Positions 22,112 to 32,931 of a stretch of DNA of 64,000 nucleotides are shown here, in pieces; the first letter of the stretch is position 1; each line of letters opens with the position of its first letter. Origin of the DNA: Bromus sterilis. Its lineage: Eukaryota; Streptophyta; Magnoliopsida; Poales; Poaceae. Position numbers and translations under genes: made by a program. The notes beneath the pieces were generated by a model that was not told where the DNA came from, did no database searches, and saw only the letters and a list, made by a program, of their open reading frames with translations. The stretch covers positions 72,239,501 to 72,303,500 of the forward strand of contig OX465601.1 in assembly GCA_950022295.1 (NCBI GenBank), given 5' to 3'.

Positions 22112-23721
22112 GGAGTGAATTTCCTCTGGTAATGGCATCCCCTTCGCTTGTTCCAAGATTGGGGGAGTGTCGGGTATCTTTATCTTTATCTTTTTCTTTA
22201 GGAGTCAAGTAGAGTCGTATCATGTCTAGGGAAGTTACTTTATGAAATAGGTGTTGCTTTGAGGTCTATCACTCCTTTTGTGGAGAGCTTTGTATCCGTG
22301 AGTGTGGGGTCGTCTATGAATGAATATTAATGAGAAGTCTATTGGTTTCTTCGCTGCACTCGGTATTCTCTTCACGCAATCGACATTATGAGCTGATTCT
22401 TATGGGGAGTATTGACCTTATATCAGGTATGGCTTTGAAAACTTTATTTAAATCTTGGCAAGTATAGCTTTGGTCATAACAGCAAGCCTGTTTTTCTCAA
22501 AGTAGCGACATAGCCAAAACCTTTGTGTTATTAGGCTTGAAGTGTTATGTGGACAAGGAAGACAACTTGATGTTTCATGCTAGTTTTAATGTTTATGCTT
22601 TGTATTGCTTGCATCTAAGTTGTCATCAATTGTCTGGTCTCTCAAAGCCTTGCTAGCCAAAACTCTGTACTAAGCGGAATTCTGCTTGTACTTCCATACC
22701 TTGAAACCAACATCTTCCACTTGAGTCCACCTACCTTCCTATTTGTGGTATTCCACTACCACTCCTAAAGTATATAATTTGTGTGCTATCTCTAGATGTT
22801 CAAAATCTTCTGTTTTGTGCCACTGATTAAGCTCATGAGGATGTGGTGGGTAACCCATGATCTTCTTACTTTGGACAAGTTTTATCTTGGGATTGCATGC
22901 CTAATCCGCAAACCCCTAATACGAGAAGGGACTCGCATGAGTGCCCAGCTCGTAAAAGATAAATACTAACACACAAGTTCCTTCGCCCATTTATGAGTGA
23001 TAAACAAAGGAATTTAAGGGGATGTGATCGTCCCCACATGGGAGCCGTTCCTCGAAACTTGTCCAAGTCATGAAGTGAGTGAGTTATACATCAGCAGTCA
23101 TTGACGGATCATGCACCTCCCAAAGGCCTGTTTTTTTATTCTGTTTGATCTAGAGATGGCACATGAGTTTTCCCTGCTTACCCTTTTGCACGGGGTTTAT
23201 CCTTTATTTTGTGCTGAGTCAGTCCTTCCTACTTCCTTCCTTCTTGAGAGAGAACAGACACTTGATGTTAATAAAGATTCTTGCATACAAAGCTGCATTG
23301 AAAGTTAGCATGTTACATCTTTGTTGACATTATCTTTTGATAAGTGAGTTGTTTGCAAAAGCTTATGCTGAGTAAACATCTTCCTTTGTGTTAACATGTG
23401 CACCTCTTGACTAATAACATGTTCTTTACAAAGCTTCAACTGGTTCCATTATAAGTGAAAAGAGCAAAAGTAAAAGTTATTAGTTATTCCTTGACCAAGG
23501 CTATGTTTGCCATGATTTGATGAGTTTTCCAGGTCCTACTTTGTTATAATTGATTACTACTTTCCCATAAGGACCTTATGAGTTGAGGTTGATGTTGAGG
23601 ATGCTTCAGTTTGGTGAGAAATCTTGATGCTTCTTGTCCGTATTATTTTATCGACGCTTCACTCTCTAAACTTGTGGACAGGTTTACCGAGCTCAGTAAT
23701 CGCTTGGGGACAAGCGAGGTC
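22112..23721 (+). other. E1 3' non-coding region
   Basis: About 1.6 kb between the third ORF and the polypurine tract. It is homologous to 60610-62227 in E2, so it is a conserved part of this family. I see no coding domain, repeat array or RNA gene in it. It begins with a TTGGGGGAGTGTCGGG motif that resembles the later polypurine tract. Confidence 0.7.
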
Positions 23722-23736
23722 TAAGCTTGGGGGAGT
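23722..23736 (+). promoter_or_regulatory. E1 polypurine tract
   Basis: AAGCTTGGGGGAGT directly precedes the 3' LTR start TGATACGTCC. It matches the tract before E2's 3' LTR (62228-62240) and E7's (51404-51418). It primes plus-strand DNA synthesis. Confidence 0.8.
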
Positions 23737-25157
23737 TGATACGTCCAAAAAGCATCACTATTTTATATCGTAATTTCATCCTATTCATTGATATATTCCA
23801 CTTTAAAGTATTGTTCTTATGTTGTTTTGGCTTGTTTTACACAGTTTACAACTTTCCGATGCCGAAGCAGCAGAACCAGGGTTCAGCGGTGAAAAGTGGA
23901 CACCAAGTTGCTTAATCAAATCAAGTCCAAATGCAATGAAAATTTACGGGGATCATATTTATGGGAATTGACTGGGGATCACCGAGGATGGAGGTGAGGG
24001 GACCCACCAGGCAGCCAGAAGGGTGCCTGGCGCGGCCCCCTCCTGGCCGCGCCAGGCACCCTCCTGGATGCCTGGTGGCCCCCCTCGGTGCCCCCTCTCG
24101 CCTATAAGACCCCCCTAGGGTGAAAACCCTAAAAAACAAGAGTTTCCGTGTTTCGCCGCTGCCACGGGGCGGAAACCTACAGAGAAGAAAAGCCATCTCC
24201 GGTGGGCAGATTCCACCGGGGAGATCACCTCCCGGAAGGGGAGATCGTCGCCATCATCATCATCATCATCGTCACAGGCATCATCGAGATCATCATCAAC
24301 ATCATCCCCAACATCAGCACCATCTCCATTTCCATCCCATCTCATCTCACAATTGCAACTTGTGTTGCAATCCGTACTATCTATCCCCTCTACTCTGTTG
24401 GTGTTGATTACTACTTTGTGGTGAATGCTATTGAGTTTTGTTGGAGAAATATCATTGTGTCCAAATTGTTTGTCACCCATCTATCACCTCTGATCATGAT
24501 CTCTTTTATGTCTTGTGAGTAGTTACTTTAGTTCTTGAGAACATGGGAGAAGTCTAGTTGTTAGTAGTCATATGAAGCTGAAGTGTTATGTGTTGTTTGA
24601 TACTTAAGTCGTGTTGTTATTTCACTAGTGGTGTTATGTGAGTCGAACACTTAACACTTCACCTTTCATGGGCCTAGAGGAATACATTGTGCACAAATGA
24701 TGCTTATGGTGGGTTTCCAGAGTGACAGAATCCTGAACCCCAGTTCGCACACTTTTGCACGAGGGAGTTATGGATCCTTGATCGTAATGCTGTGGTTAGG
24801 CTTATGCCTTAATTACTACCTTGTATTTGCGGATGCTTGCAAGGTGTGTAATCATAAGAGCACACTTATCTTAGTCTAGTAGGTGTACTAGCATTGATCC
24901 ACCCACCAACACTTATCAACACAATACATATTACTTGGCGGAGTATGGTGAAAGTAACTTGGCTATCTCTTCCATGTGTTCTCAAAAACGCTTTAGCTTT
25001 TATAAGTTTAGTCCTAGGCTTATCCTTGTGAAAGGATTGGGCCACTTGCTACTCCTCAGCTACCCTGATTACATTTCTTGTCTTTTACTTTTCAGTTGCT
25101 TAAACCAAAAACCCCTAAATATTTACCTTTGAGTGTGTGCAGGCTTTCCTTATCCAG
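23737..25157 (+). repeat. E1 3' LTR, first part
   Basis: It matches the 5' LTR at 14315 until TATCCAG at 25157, where E3 inserted. The remainder is 37164-37322. The copy keeps the full U3 palindrome at 24022-24060 and the TATA box CTATAAG at 24102. The 5' copy lacks about 20 bases here. Confidence 0.9.
24022..24060. promoter_or_regulatory. Perfect 16-bp inverted repeat upstream of LTR TATA box
   Basis: The left arm GGTGCCTGGCGCGGCC (24022-24037) pairs fully with GGCCGCGCCAGGCACC (24045-24060) over a 7-base spacer. TATAAG follows 43 bases later. The same core, GGCGCGGCC...GGCCGCGCC, stands upstream of the TATA box in both E7 LTRs (42841-42868, 51711-51742) and in weaker form in E2 (62533-62556). 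Confidence 0.85.
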
Positions 25158-28100
25158 TGTCGGGACCCGTAATTAGCGTATATAAGCCTCGCTACAACAC
25201 AATCATATGGAGAGCCGAGAACCGTACCCTCTTTTCTAAGCAGACAAGGCCAAGCACAGAACGTTCTCGGAAAGCATCGAACATGAGGGGCATCCCATTC
25301 AGGCCGGATGATCCACTGAGATGGGTCCTCATCGTCCGCACACAAGTCTAACCGATATGGGTGGTGAATTCCCATACTCATAGACAAGTCGCCTCAACCA
25401 TACTATCGATTGTATTATAACCCTTATATAGACTTACTCCAGCCCGATCACTTAGTCGGGGTCTTGGGCGGGCTCGATCATACATCAAAGTGTGCACGAG
25501 ACAGAGTCTCGAGCAATCGCATCGCGATGCCCCAAGCTGCGCACATCTAAGGGCCACTTGGTGTATAAAAGACCGCCAGCCAGATCACAACTAAGGTCTC
25601 GAAAACCCATACAAAGACATGCATGTTATAAACATACACACAACACACATGCCTTGTATGAACAGCAGGTATCATTGCAATTCTCTACAAAGTATATACT
25701 TTATTGAATAACTCTTACAGAGTGCACACAGAGATCACAAGCATGTGATCCAACATTACAACAAGCATGCGGAAGCAAAGTAGGTCTGAGTACAGACAAG
25801 TTTAACAAATGGCTTAGAGAAGCCTTATCTAAAAACAAGCCCTCCACGAGGGAACCAGTCGTCTGACTGGGACTACACTAGCTTGGTCTTGGTCTGAGTC
25901 TTCATTCTTCGAGCTTCGATTAGAAGTCACCATTGGGGTCGGTAGGTTCATCTAAAACATAGATTAAGCAAACGTGAGTACAAAATCGTACTCAGCAAGA
26001 CTTACATAGGAGCTATACTACTCATGCATATGTATCAAGGTAAAGGGAGGTGGGGTTTCACTTGCAGAAGTGCCAGCTTTGACTTGGCTAATCCTGAACT
26101 ACGAGTACCAGACTTGAGGTAAGAAGCGTACACGAGTCCACTATATCTCTTCAACCAATTACACCACTATGGTTACTTCCTCGACTTCCCCACGAGAAGC
26201 ACACCATAGCACTCACGCTTATCTTGCGAGTTTTAGAAGTATCCAGTTCAAGTTGTCTAATAATCAAGCTAAGCTTTCCAAGCAGTCCTTAACCGCGGAC
26301 GCGGCTATTCGAATAGTTTTGTTAACCCTGCAGGGGTGTACCGCTACACACACGTGCCATCAGTTACCGCCTTTTGCGTGTCACCGTTCAAGAGATGACA
26401 GCGAGGATGCCACCACAACCGTTACCTCATAGCCGATCTAGTCCATGAAAGCCGCCTATCTGGGTTGTCTGCCACTATCGTGAACCCGGCCGGTTTACCG
26501 AAGTGGACCCAGACGATGTGTGCGTGGTGCGAAAGCCGGTCTCGGATGAGCCGTTCTCTCACTTGGCTACCAGGCCACAATACCTACAGAAATCCGAACT
26601 ACTGCGACATCTGGACATCGAAGGGGATGAGTTAGTAAGCCGAGAGGGGTCAGTGAGCCCAATGTGTGGTTGTACTCTTCATCTTGGATCACCAAACAAG
26701 AACTCGTGTTAGGGCGGTGTTCAACGAGACAACCCACTGTGTACTCCTACACAGCCTCTCATCGTTCACCTTGTATTAGGGTGGATTCACCAACACTTTT
26801 CTACCATCATCAACATGATCATTCCCATCCCGACTCACATCACAGTAACAACATGGTATCATACTAAGCATGCAATAAGCAGTAACATTGCAGGGGCCAC
26901 ATGATATCAAACAACTCCTACAGTTGCTAGGATTGTGGTTTGCTTACTACTGTGACAAAATGATAGGTCATGCAAAGGAATGGGTTCATCTATGCGGTAG
27001 AAACGAAGCATGGTGATCATCCTAAACAATGCATAAGCGAGACATGAGAGGGAAGTGGGATTTTATCGACATGATCAATGGGGGTTTGCTTGCCTTGCTG
27101 ACGAGGTTCGGGTTCGGGGTCTTCAACGAAGGGGGTGACCTCGGGCTCCGGCTCCACGTCTATCAGCAACATGACAATCATAGGATCAACATAAAGTACA
27201 ATGCACAATCACATGAATGAATGTTGAAACTTGAAGTATAAGTTTTGATGTGTGAGGCAATTCCATTTAAGTGGAGTAAATTACATTTGAAATGCAAATT
27301 CAAAATCCACATTTGAATTCAACTTAACCAAGTTATATGTGATATAGTTTGATCATTTTGAATTATCTTCAAATGTATATGATATGCCTCTGAAGTGTGG
27401 TTGAATTGTAGCATGTTGCCATGGTTCAAGTTGCAAAAATATTTGATTTGAATTTGATTTAATTCCATTTAAATCAAATAGAAAATGCTACTGATCCTAT
27501 TTTAAATTCAACCCAAACAGAGTTGAAAGTTGCATATTTGGAAAGATAATTTTCTCCTGATCATTTTTCATATATTATTTGTCCAATTTGGAGTTAATAT
27601 GAATTTTCTATGAATTTCCAAAGTTTGGGGTATTTTCTGGAATTTCTGGAAATTTCTCTGATTTAATTTAATTCTTTTTTGATTTATTGCGTCAGCAGGG
27701 GGGCTGACCAGTAAAACTGACTAGGGGGTCCCACCTGTCAGCCACAGTGGGGTTAATCCCCTGTTAGTTTAACACTAACAGTGTTTAGTTAGAGGCCTGG
27801 GCCCACTGTCAGTGGCCCAGGGTTAGGATTAGTGGGAGGTTTAACTCGGGTTAGGGCTAAGTGCCCGGCGGTTAGCCGCCGGCGGCACTGGACACGGCGG
27901 AGGGCTCGCCGGAACTCGCTCCCGGCCTCTTCTTGGCACGGGGAGGCCACTGGGAGGTGCCCCGTGCACAGCCGCATCCCGTAGAGCACGAGGGGGTCAC
28001 GGGGGAGCTCTGTGGCGACGGCTACGACGACGGAGGCGGCGGCCGGAGACGGAGCACTACGGCGATGGCGAAGGAGGCCACGGGGAGGACAACGGAGAGC

Positions 28101-29385
28101 ACGGGCGTGTTCTGTGTGCTCCCGCGTGTTGAATGGAAGCAGCTGGGGGTCGTGAGGAGGACCAGAGGGACGGCGACGTCTTCCCCGGCGGATGCAGAAC
28201 AACGGCGAGCTCGGAAGTGGAGCTAGAGGGCACGGTTTGAAGCCGGGAGGCTCGCGTTCGACTGCTACGAACTCCAGGAGCCAAACGCGCGCGCTGGGAA
28301 GGACTTGGGAGCACGGGAGCGAGCAAATCGTCGACCATGGCGGCGAGCTCGCTCGGCTCCCATGGCGGATCGAGCTAGGGGCCAAACAGGGATGCGACCA
28401 GTTGGGGGAAACGTAAAGCTGCTCACCCTGGAGCTACTGGAGTGGACGGCGATGTCGAAGAGGGTTCCACGGCGACGAATTTGGAGAAGTCCTTTGCGGC
28501 GGCCGGCGTTGAAGACGACGAAGGGGGCGGCGGCTCTGGAGCTCCTCGGGACGATTCCTTCTGCATGGTGACGTAGTCGAGGACGGCGGAGGCGATGGAC
28601 ACCTTGGTTTGGATCGGAGACGACGGTGGCCACGAGTTCTTCACGACATGGCGACGGCGGCGCTCGGGTCGTCGTCGGGCTCGTCGCAGGGGTGAGAGGG
28701 AGAAGCTCTGGAAAGGAGGAATGGAGGCGTGGCACTCGGGTGCGTCTCCAGGGGCACGTAGAAGGGCCGGGGAGGGCAGGTGGAGGGCTGTGGGGCGTCG
28801 CGGTGGCGTCGGTGGCGTCAGTGGCTTTCCACCGAGCACCTTGGGGGCGCGGGGAGGTAGAAGACAAGGGAGGAGTCCAGCGGGCTGGACTGGGCCAAGG
28901 GAGTTGGGCCTCGCCCAGGCGCCAGGTAAGCTTTTCTGATTTCTGTTTAATCTTTCCTTTCTGTTTTTCTGTATATTTGTTTTGACTTTGGTAAAAATAC
29001 CAAATCATTTTATTAAATGCTGAAAACTTTTATGTGGCCTCATAATAATATAGACTAGCCACTCATAAACTTTCAACATTTTTAAAATTCAAATGATTTG
29101 AATTTTAACTCAAATAGGGGTATTTCTTTAATTCCAAGGCACTGTTTGAATATTAGAAAATTCCATGGGTATGGGATTGCTCCCAAACCATTTTTAAAAT
29201 GATCAGCACCATTTATAGGAATTTTCCAAATGTTCAAATGATTTTTGGAAAAAGATTTTTATCTGGCCATTTGATTTAATTTCTCAGGGCTTTTCTTTTC
29301 CCCAATTTTGATTTTCTTTTTGAAATTTTCACATGATGCAAGGTAGCACTTGATCCTAGCACACACCTAACTTGGGGTTGTGGCA
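25158..29385 (-). repeat. E3 3' LTR
   Basis: On the plus strand it runs TGTCGGGACCC to GGTTGTGGCA. On the minus strand a TATA box (CTATATAAGGG, about 25421-25431) lies roughly 270 bases from the LTR's 3' end. The reading frames seen here recur at the same offsets in the other LTR because the LTRs are near-identical. They do not indicate genes. GC-rich 27830-28900 is the LTR's leader-like part. Confidence 0.92.
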
Positions 29386-32265
29386 ACTCGCCCCCACTCA
29401 AAAGAATCTCGTCCCGAGATTCAGAAGTATGCAGGAGGAAGGAGGGGTACTCGGCAAGGAGACGGTCTTCTCTTTCCCATGTAGCTTCTCTTTCAGAGTG
29501 GTGTGACCATTGCACTTTCAGAAACCTAATCTTCTGACGACGAGTGACACGCTCTGCGGAACCAAGAACACGAACGGGGTATTCTCGATAAGAAAGGTCA
29601 TCTTGGAGATCAAGCGTTTCACGGTCGACTTCGCGGATGGGGTCCTTGAAGCAACGCTTGAGTTGGGACACATGGAATACATCATGTACTCGGGAGAGGT
29701 GCGGAGGTAGTTCAAGTTGGTAGGAAACTTCTCCACGTTTAGCAATAATGCAGAAAGGTCCGATGTAACGTGGGGCCAACTTGCCTTTGATACCGAAACG
29801 TTGGGTTCCCTTCAGAGGAGTAACCCGAAGGTAAGCCTTCTCATCCAGATTGTAGCTCTCTTGCCTATGATGACGATCATAGTAGCTTTTCTGACGAGAC
29901 TGGGCTGCTTTCAATTGATCACGAACAATGCGAACTTGCTCTTCTGCTTCCTTGATCATATCCGGTCCAAAGAATTGTCTTTCACCGGTTTCAGACCAGT
30001 TTAGTGGTGTTCGACATCGTCGTCCATAAAGGAGTTCAAAAGGAGCCATGTTCAGACTAGATTGAAAACTATTGTTATAAGCAAATTCGGAAAATGGAAG
30101 AGAATTCTCCCAATTCTTTCCGAATGAGATAACGCAAGCTCTGAGCATGTCTTCAAGAATTTGGTTAACCCTTTCGACTTGACCGCTAGACTGAGGATGG
30201 AAAGCTGTACTAAAGGAGAGATGAGTTCCCATAGCATTCTGAAAGCTTCCCCAAAATCTAGAGGTAAAAAGGCTACCGCGATCAGAATTGATTTCCAAAG
30301 GAACACTGTGAAGGGATACAATTCTGGATATGTACAAGTCCGCTAACTGGCTAGCAGTTATAGACTCGCGAATTGGAAGGAAGTGAGCAACTTTGGAAAG
30401 CCTATCTATGACAACGAAGATGGCATTGTTTCCTTTCTGGGTTCTTGGAAAGCCGGTGATGAAATCCATACCGACTTTGTCCCATTTCCACTCGGGAATA
30501 GACAAAGGTTGAAGTGTACCAGCAGGTCTTTGATGTTCTGCCTTAATGCGACGACAAACATCACATTCGGCAACAAATTGAGCAATGTCTCTCTTCATCC
30601 TAGTCCACCAAAATCTCTGGCGTAGATCTCGGTACATTTTTGTGCTACCGGGATGAATTGAGAGGGGTGTGTCATGGGCTTCTTTGAGGATGAGTTGCCT
30701 TAGTTCCTTATTCTTAGGTACTACCAAACGATTTTCAAAGAATACCGTTCCTTTGCTATCTGTGGAGAAACATTTAGCAACTCCGCTAGCAATGTTCTCC
30801 TTGATCCGGCGAACACCTCGTGCACGCCTTTGGGCAACTATGATTTGATCCTCAAGAGTTGGTTTCGCCACCAAGGTAGAAAGATAGCCATGAGGAACAA
30901 TTTCAAGGTTGAGCTTGCGAAAGTACTCATGAAGAAGTGGTTGATACTGCTGCAACATGAGGTTGTTACAGTACGACTTACGACTTAGTGCATCAGCCAT
31001 GACATTGGCTTTGCCTGGGGTGTAAGAAATTACTACGTCGTAATCTTTTATCAACTCAATCCAGCGTCTTTGCCTGAGATTAAGATCTGGCTGGGTGAAA
31101 ATATATTTGAGGCTTTGGTGGTCGGAATAAATCTCGCAACGGTTACCAAGGAGGTAATGTCGCCAAGTTGTTAGGGCATGAACTACGGCAGCGAGTTCAA
31201 GGTCATGGGTAGGATAGTTCTCTTCATGTGGCCGCAACTGGCGTGAAGCATAAGCTACCACATGTCGATCTTGCAGAAGTATGCATCCTAACCCTTGTCG
31301 TGATGCATCACAATAGATCTCGAAATCCTTTTTAGTGTCTGGAGGTGCAAGCACGGGTGCAGAAGTCAATCTTCTTTTTAGCTCTTGAAAGATTTCCTCG
31401 CACTTGGGAGTCCATAGGAATTTCTTATCTTTCTTGAGGAGTTCAGTTAGAGGCTTTGCAACTTTTTAGAAAAGTTCTCGACGAAGCGACGGCAATAGCT
31501 GGCTAGGCCAAGAAAACTCCTAACTTGCTTAACCGATTCAGGTGGAGTCCAGTCAAGGACGGCCTGAACTCTCTCGGGATTCACAGCAATGCCTTTTGCA
31601 GAAATCACGTGGCCTAAGTAGGTCACTTCTGGTAGCCAGAATTCATACTTGGAGAATTTAGCGTACAGGCGATGCTCTCTAAGTTTCATCAATACCAGCT
31701 TTAGGTGTTCGGCATGTTCTCCTTCGTTCTTCGAGTATATAAGGATGTCATCGAGGTAAACCACGACGAACTGGTCCAAATACTCCATGAAGATTGAATT
31801 CATCATGCGTGAGAAAGTGGCGGGGGCATTGGTTAAACCAAAGGACATGACGGTGTACTCGTAAAGACCATAACGAGTAGTAAAAGCCGTTTTGGGAATG
31901 TCCTCGTTTCGGATTTTGATTTGATGATAACCTAATCTCAAATCCATCTTGGAGAAGACGGAGGATCCTGCAAGTTGATCATAAAGATCATTGATCCTGG
32001 GCAGTGGGTATTTGTTCTTTATCGTCGCTAAATTTAGCGGGCGATAGTCTACGCACATCCTTTCTGTTCCATCTTTCTTCTTTACGAACAGAACGGGGCA
32101 ACCCCATGGCGATGAGCTAGGGCGGATGAAGCCTTTTGCCAACGAAGCATCAAGTTGGGTTTTTAGCTCAGCTAACTCATGTGGGGCCATTTTATATGGG
32201 CGTTTGGAAATTGGTGCGGTTCCTGGAACAAGATCCACTATAAATTCTACACATCTGTCGGGTGG
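29276..32265 (-). pseudogene. E3 pol: RT, RNase H, integrase, chromodomain
   Basis: The first frame (32238 down to 31447) holds most of RT, with WGCPVLFVKKKDG, RMCVDYRPLN, FSKMDLRLGYHQI and the catalytic VVYLDDILIYS. A small indel in an A-run at 31463-31467 shifts the frame. The second frame (to 29276) then holds RNase H (YCDASRQGLGC, DLELAAVV, YSDHQSLKYI, MADALSRK) and the integrase zinc region (ECDVCRRI). The integrase core follows with D in GMDFITGFP, D in NSDRGSLF and E in SGQVERVNQ. It ends in a chromodomain-like region (KVQWSHHSEREATWERE). The reading runs past the polypurine tract about 110 bases into the 3' LTR before its stop. Upstream of 32265 a stop and loss of similarity mark the gag-protease deletion. 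Confidence 0.9.
29386..29400 (-). promoter_or_regulatory. E3 polypurine tract
   Basis: The minus strand reads TTGAGTGGGGGCGAGT directly before the 3' LTR. It overlaps the coding frame of integrase. A CTCGTCCCGAG palindrome lies 8 bases further in, as it does in E0. Confidence 0.75.
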
Positions 32266-32910
32266 CTAGGTTTTAAAGAGTTGGGTTACTGGATGGTTTT
32301 CCTGAGGATGACCAAGGTTTACTAGGGCTACAACAGATATGTCAGAGTAGGAAATACCCCAACACGATGGTTAGTGTGGTTCTTCTGGCTAGAAGACATC
32401 TAAAGTGGGAGGAAGAACTGCAATTAAATCACTATAGGTTTCTAGAATAAAACCTACATCAACTCTATGGAAATGTCGGGAATGCCACCTAGAAGTTCTT
32501 CTAAAAGGACAACCGAAAAGGAGGGAAGAATTTTGCAAATGCATCAGATTTTAAAGAAACCTGGAATGATTCGGACAGCATAACGGCTGTAATTGCAAGA
32601 AAACAATTTTCTTTCAATGTAGATACAACACTTACATAATACGATGTAAGAAATCAGCATTACAACAGTGCTAGGAAACCGGACACAACTTTTCTACGGC
32701 TACAAGGAAGCAATCAACGAGATGTTCTAATCAGACAGAGGAGAGCCTAGTCCTATCTTCCCGTAGAAAAGGTAAGGGTGACTCAGAACTCAGAACGATG
32801 AGGGTAAGGAGAAAAAGAAGCCTTACGTTGTTCCCTTATATACCCAGAGTAACTATATAACTATAGAAGGCTAGACTCGACTTCGGCCAAGGCTGATAAT
32901 CCTACAGTCA
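32266..32910 (-). other. E3 leader and remnant, gag-protease absent
   Basis: About 650 bases between the primer site and the RT frame. Elements of this type usually carry gag and protease here. I find only AT-rich leader sequence and a short frame starting MSSSQK near 32394 on the minus strand, which may be the gag start. The deletion joins this to RT upstream sequence somewhere around 32270-32390. Confidence 0.65.
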
Positions 32911-32927
32911 GTCCTGCTCTGATACCA
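32911..32927 (-). promoter_or_regulatory. E3 primer binding site, initiator tRNA-Met
   Basis: The minus strand reads TGGTATCAGAGCAGGAC four bases after the 5' LTR. Its first 12 bases are a perfect complement to initiator tRNA-Met. Confidence 0.9.
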
Positions 32928-32931
32928 AGTC

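Noticed and set aside
26169..28990. Reading frames that recur nearly unchanged at 33943-36780
   Set aside because: The repetition is due to the two near-identical LTRs of E3, not to gene duplication or conservation.
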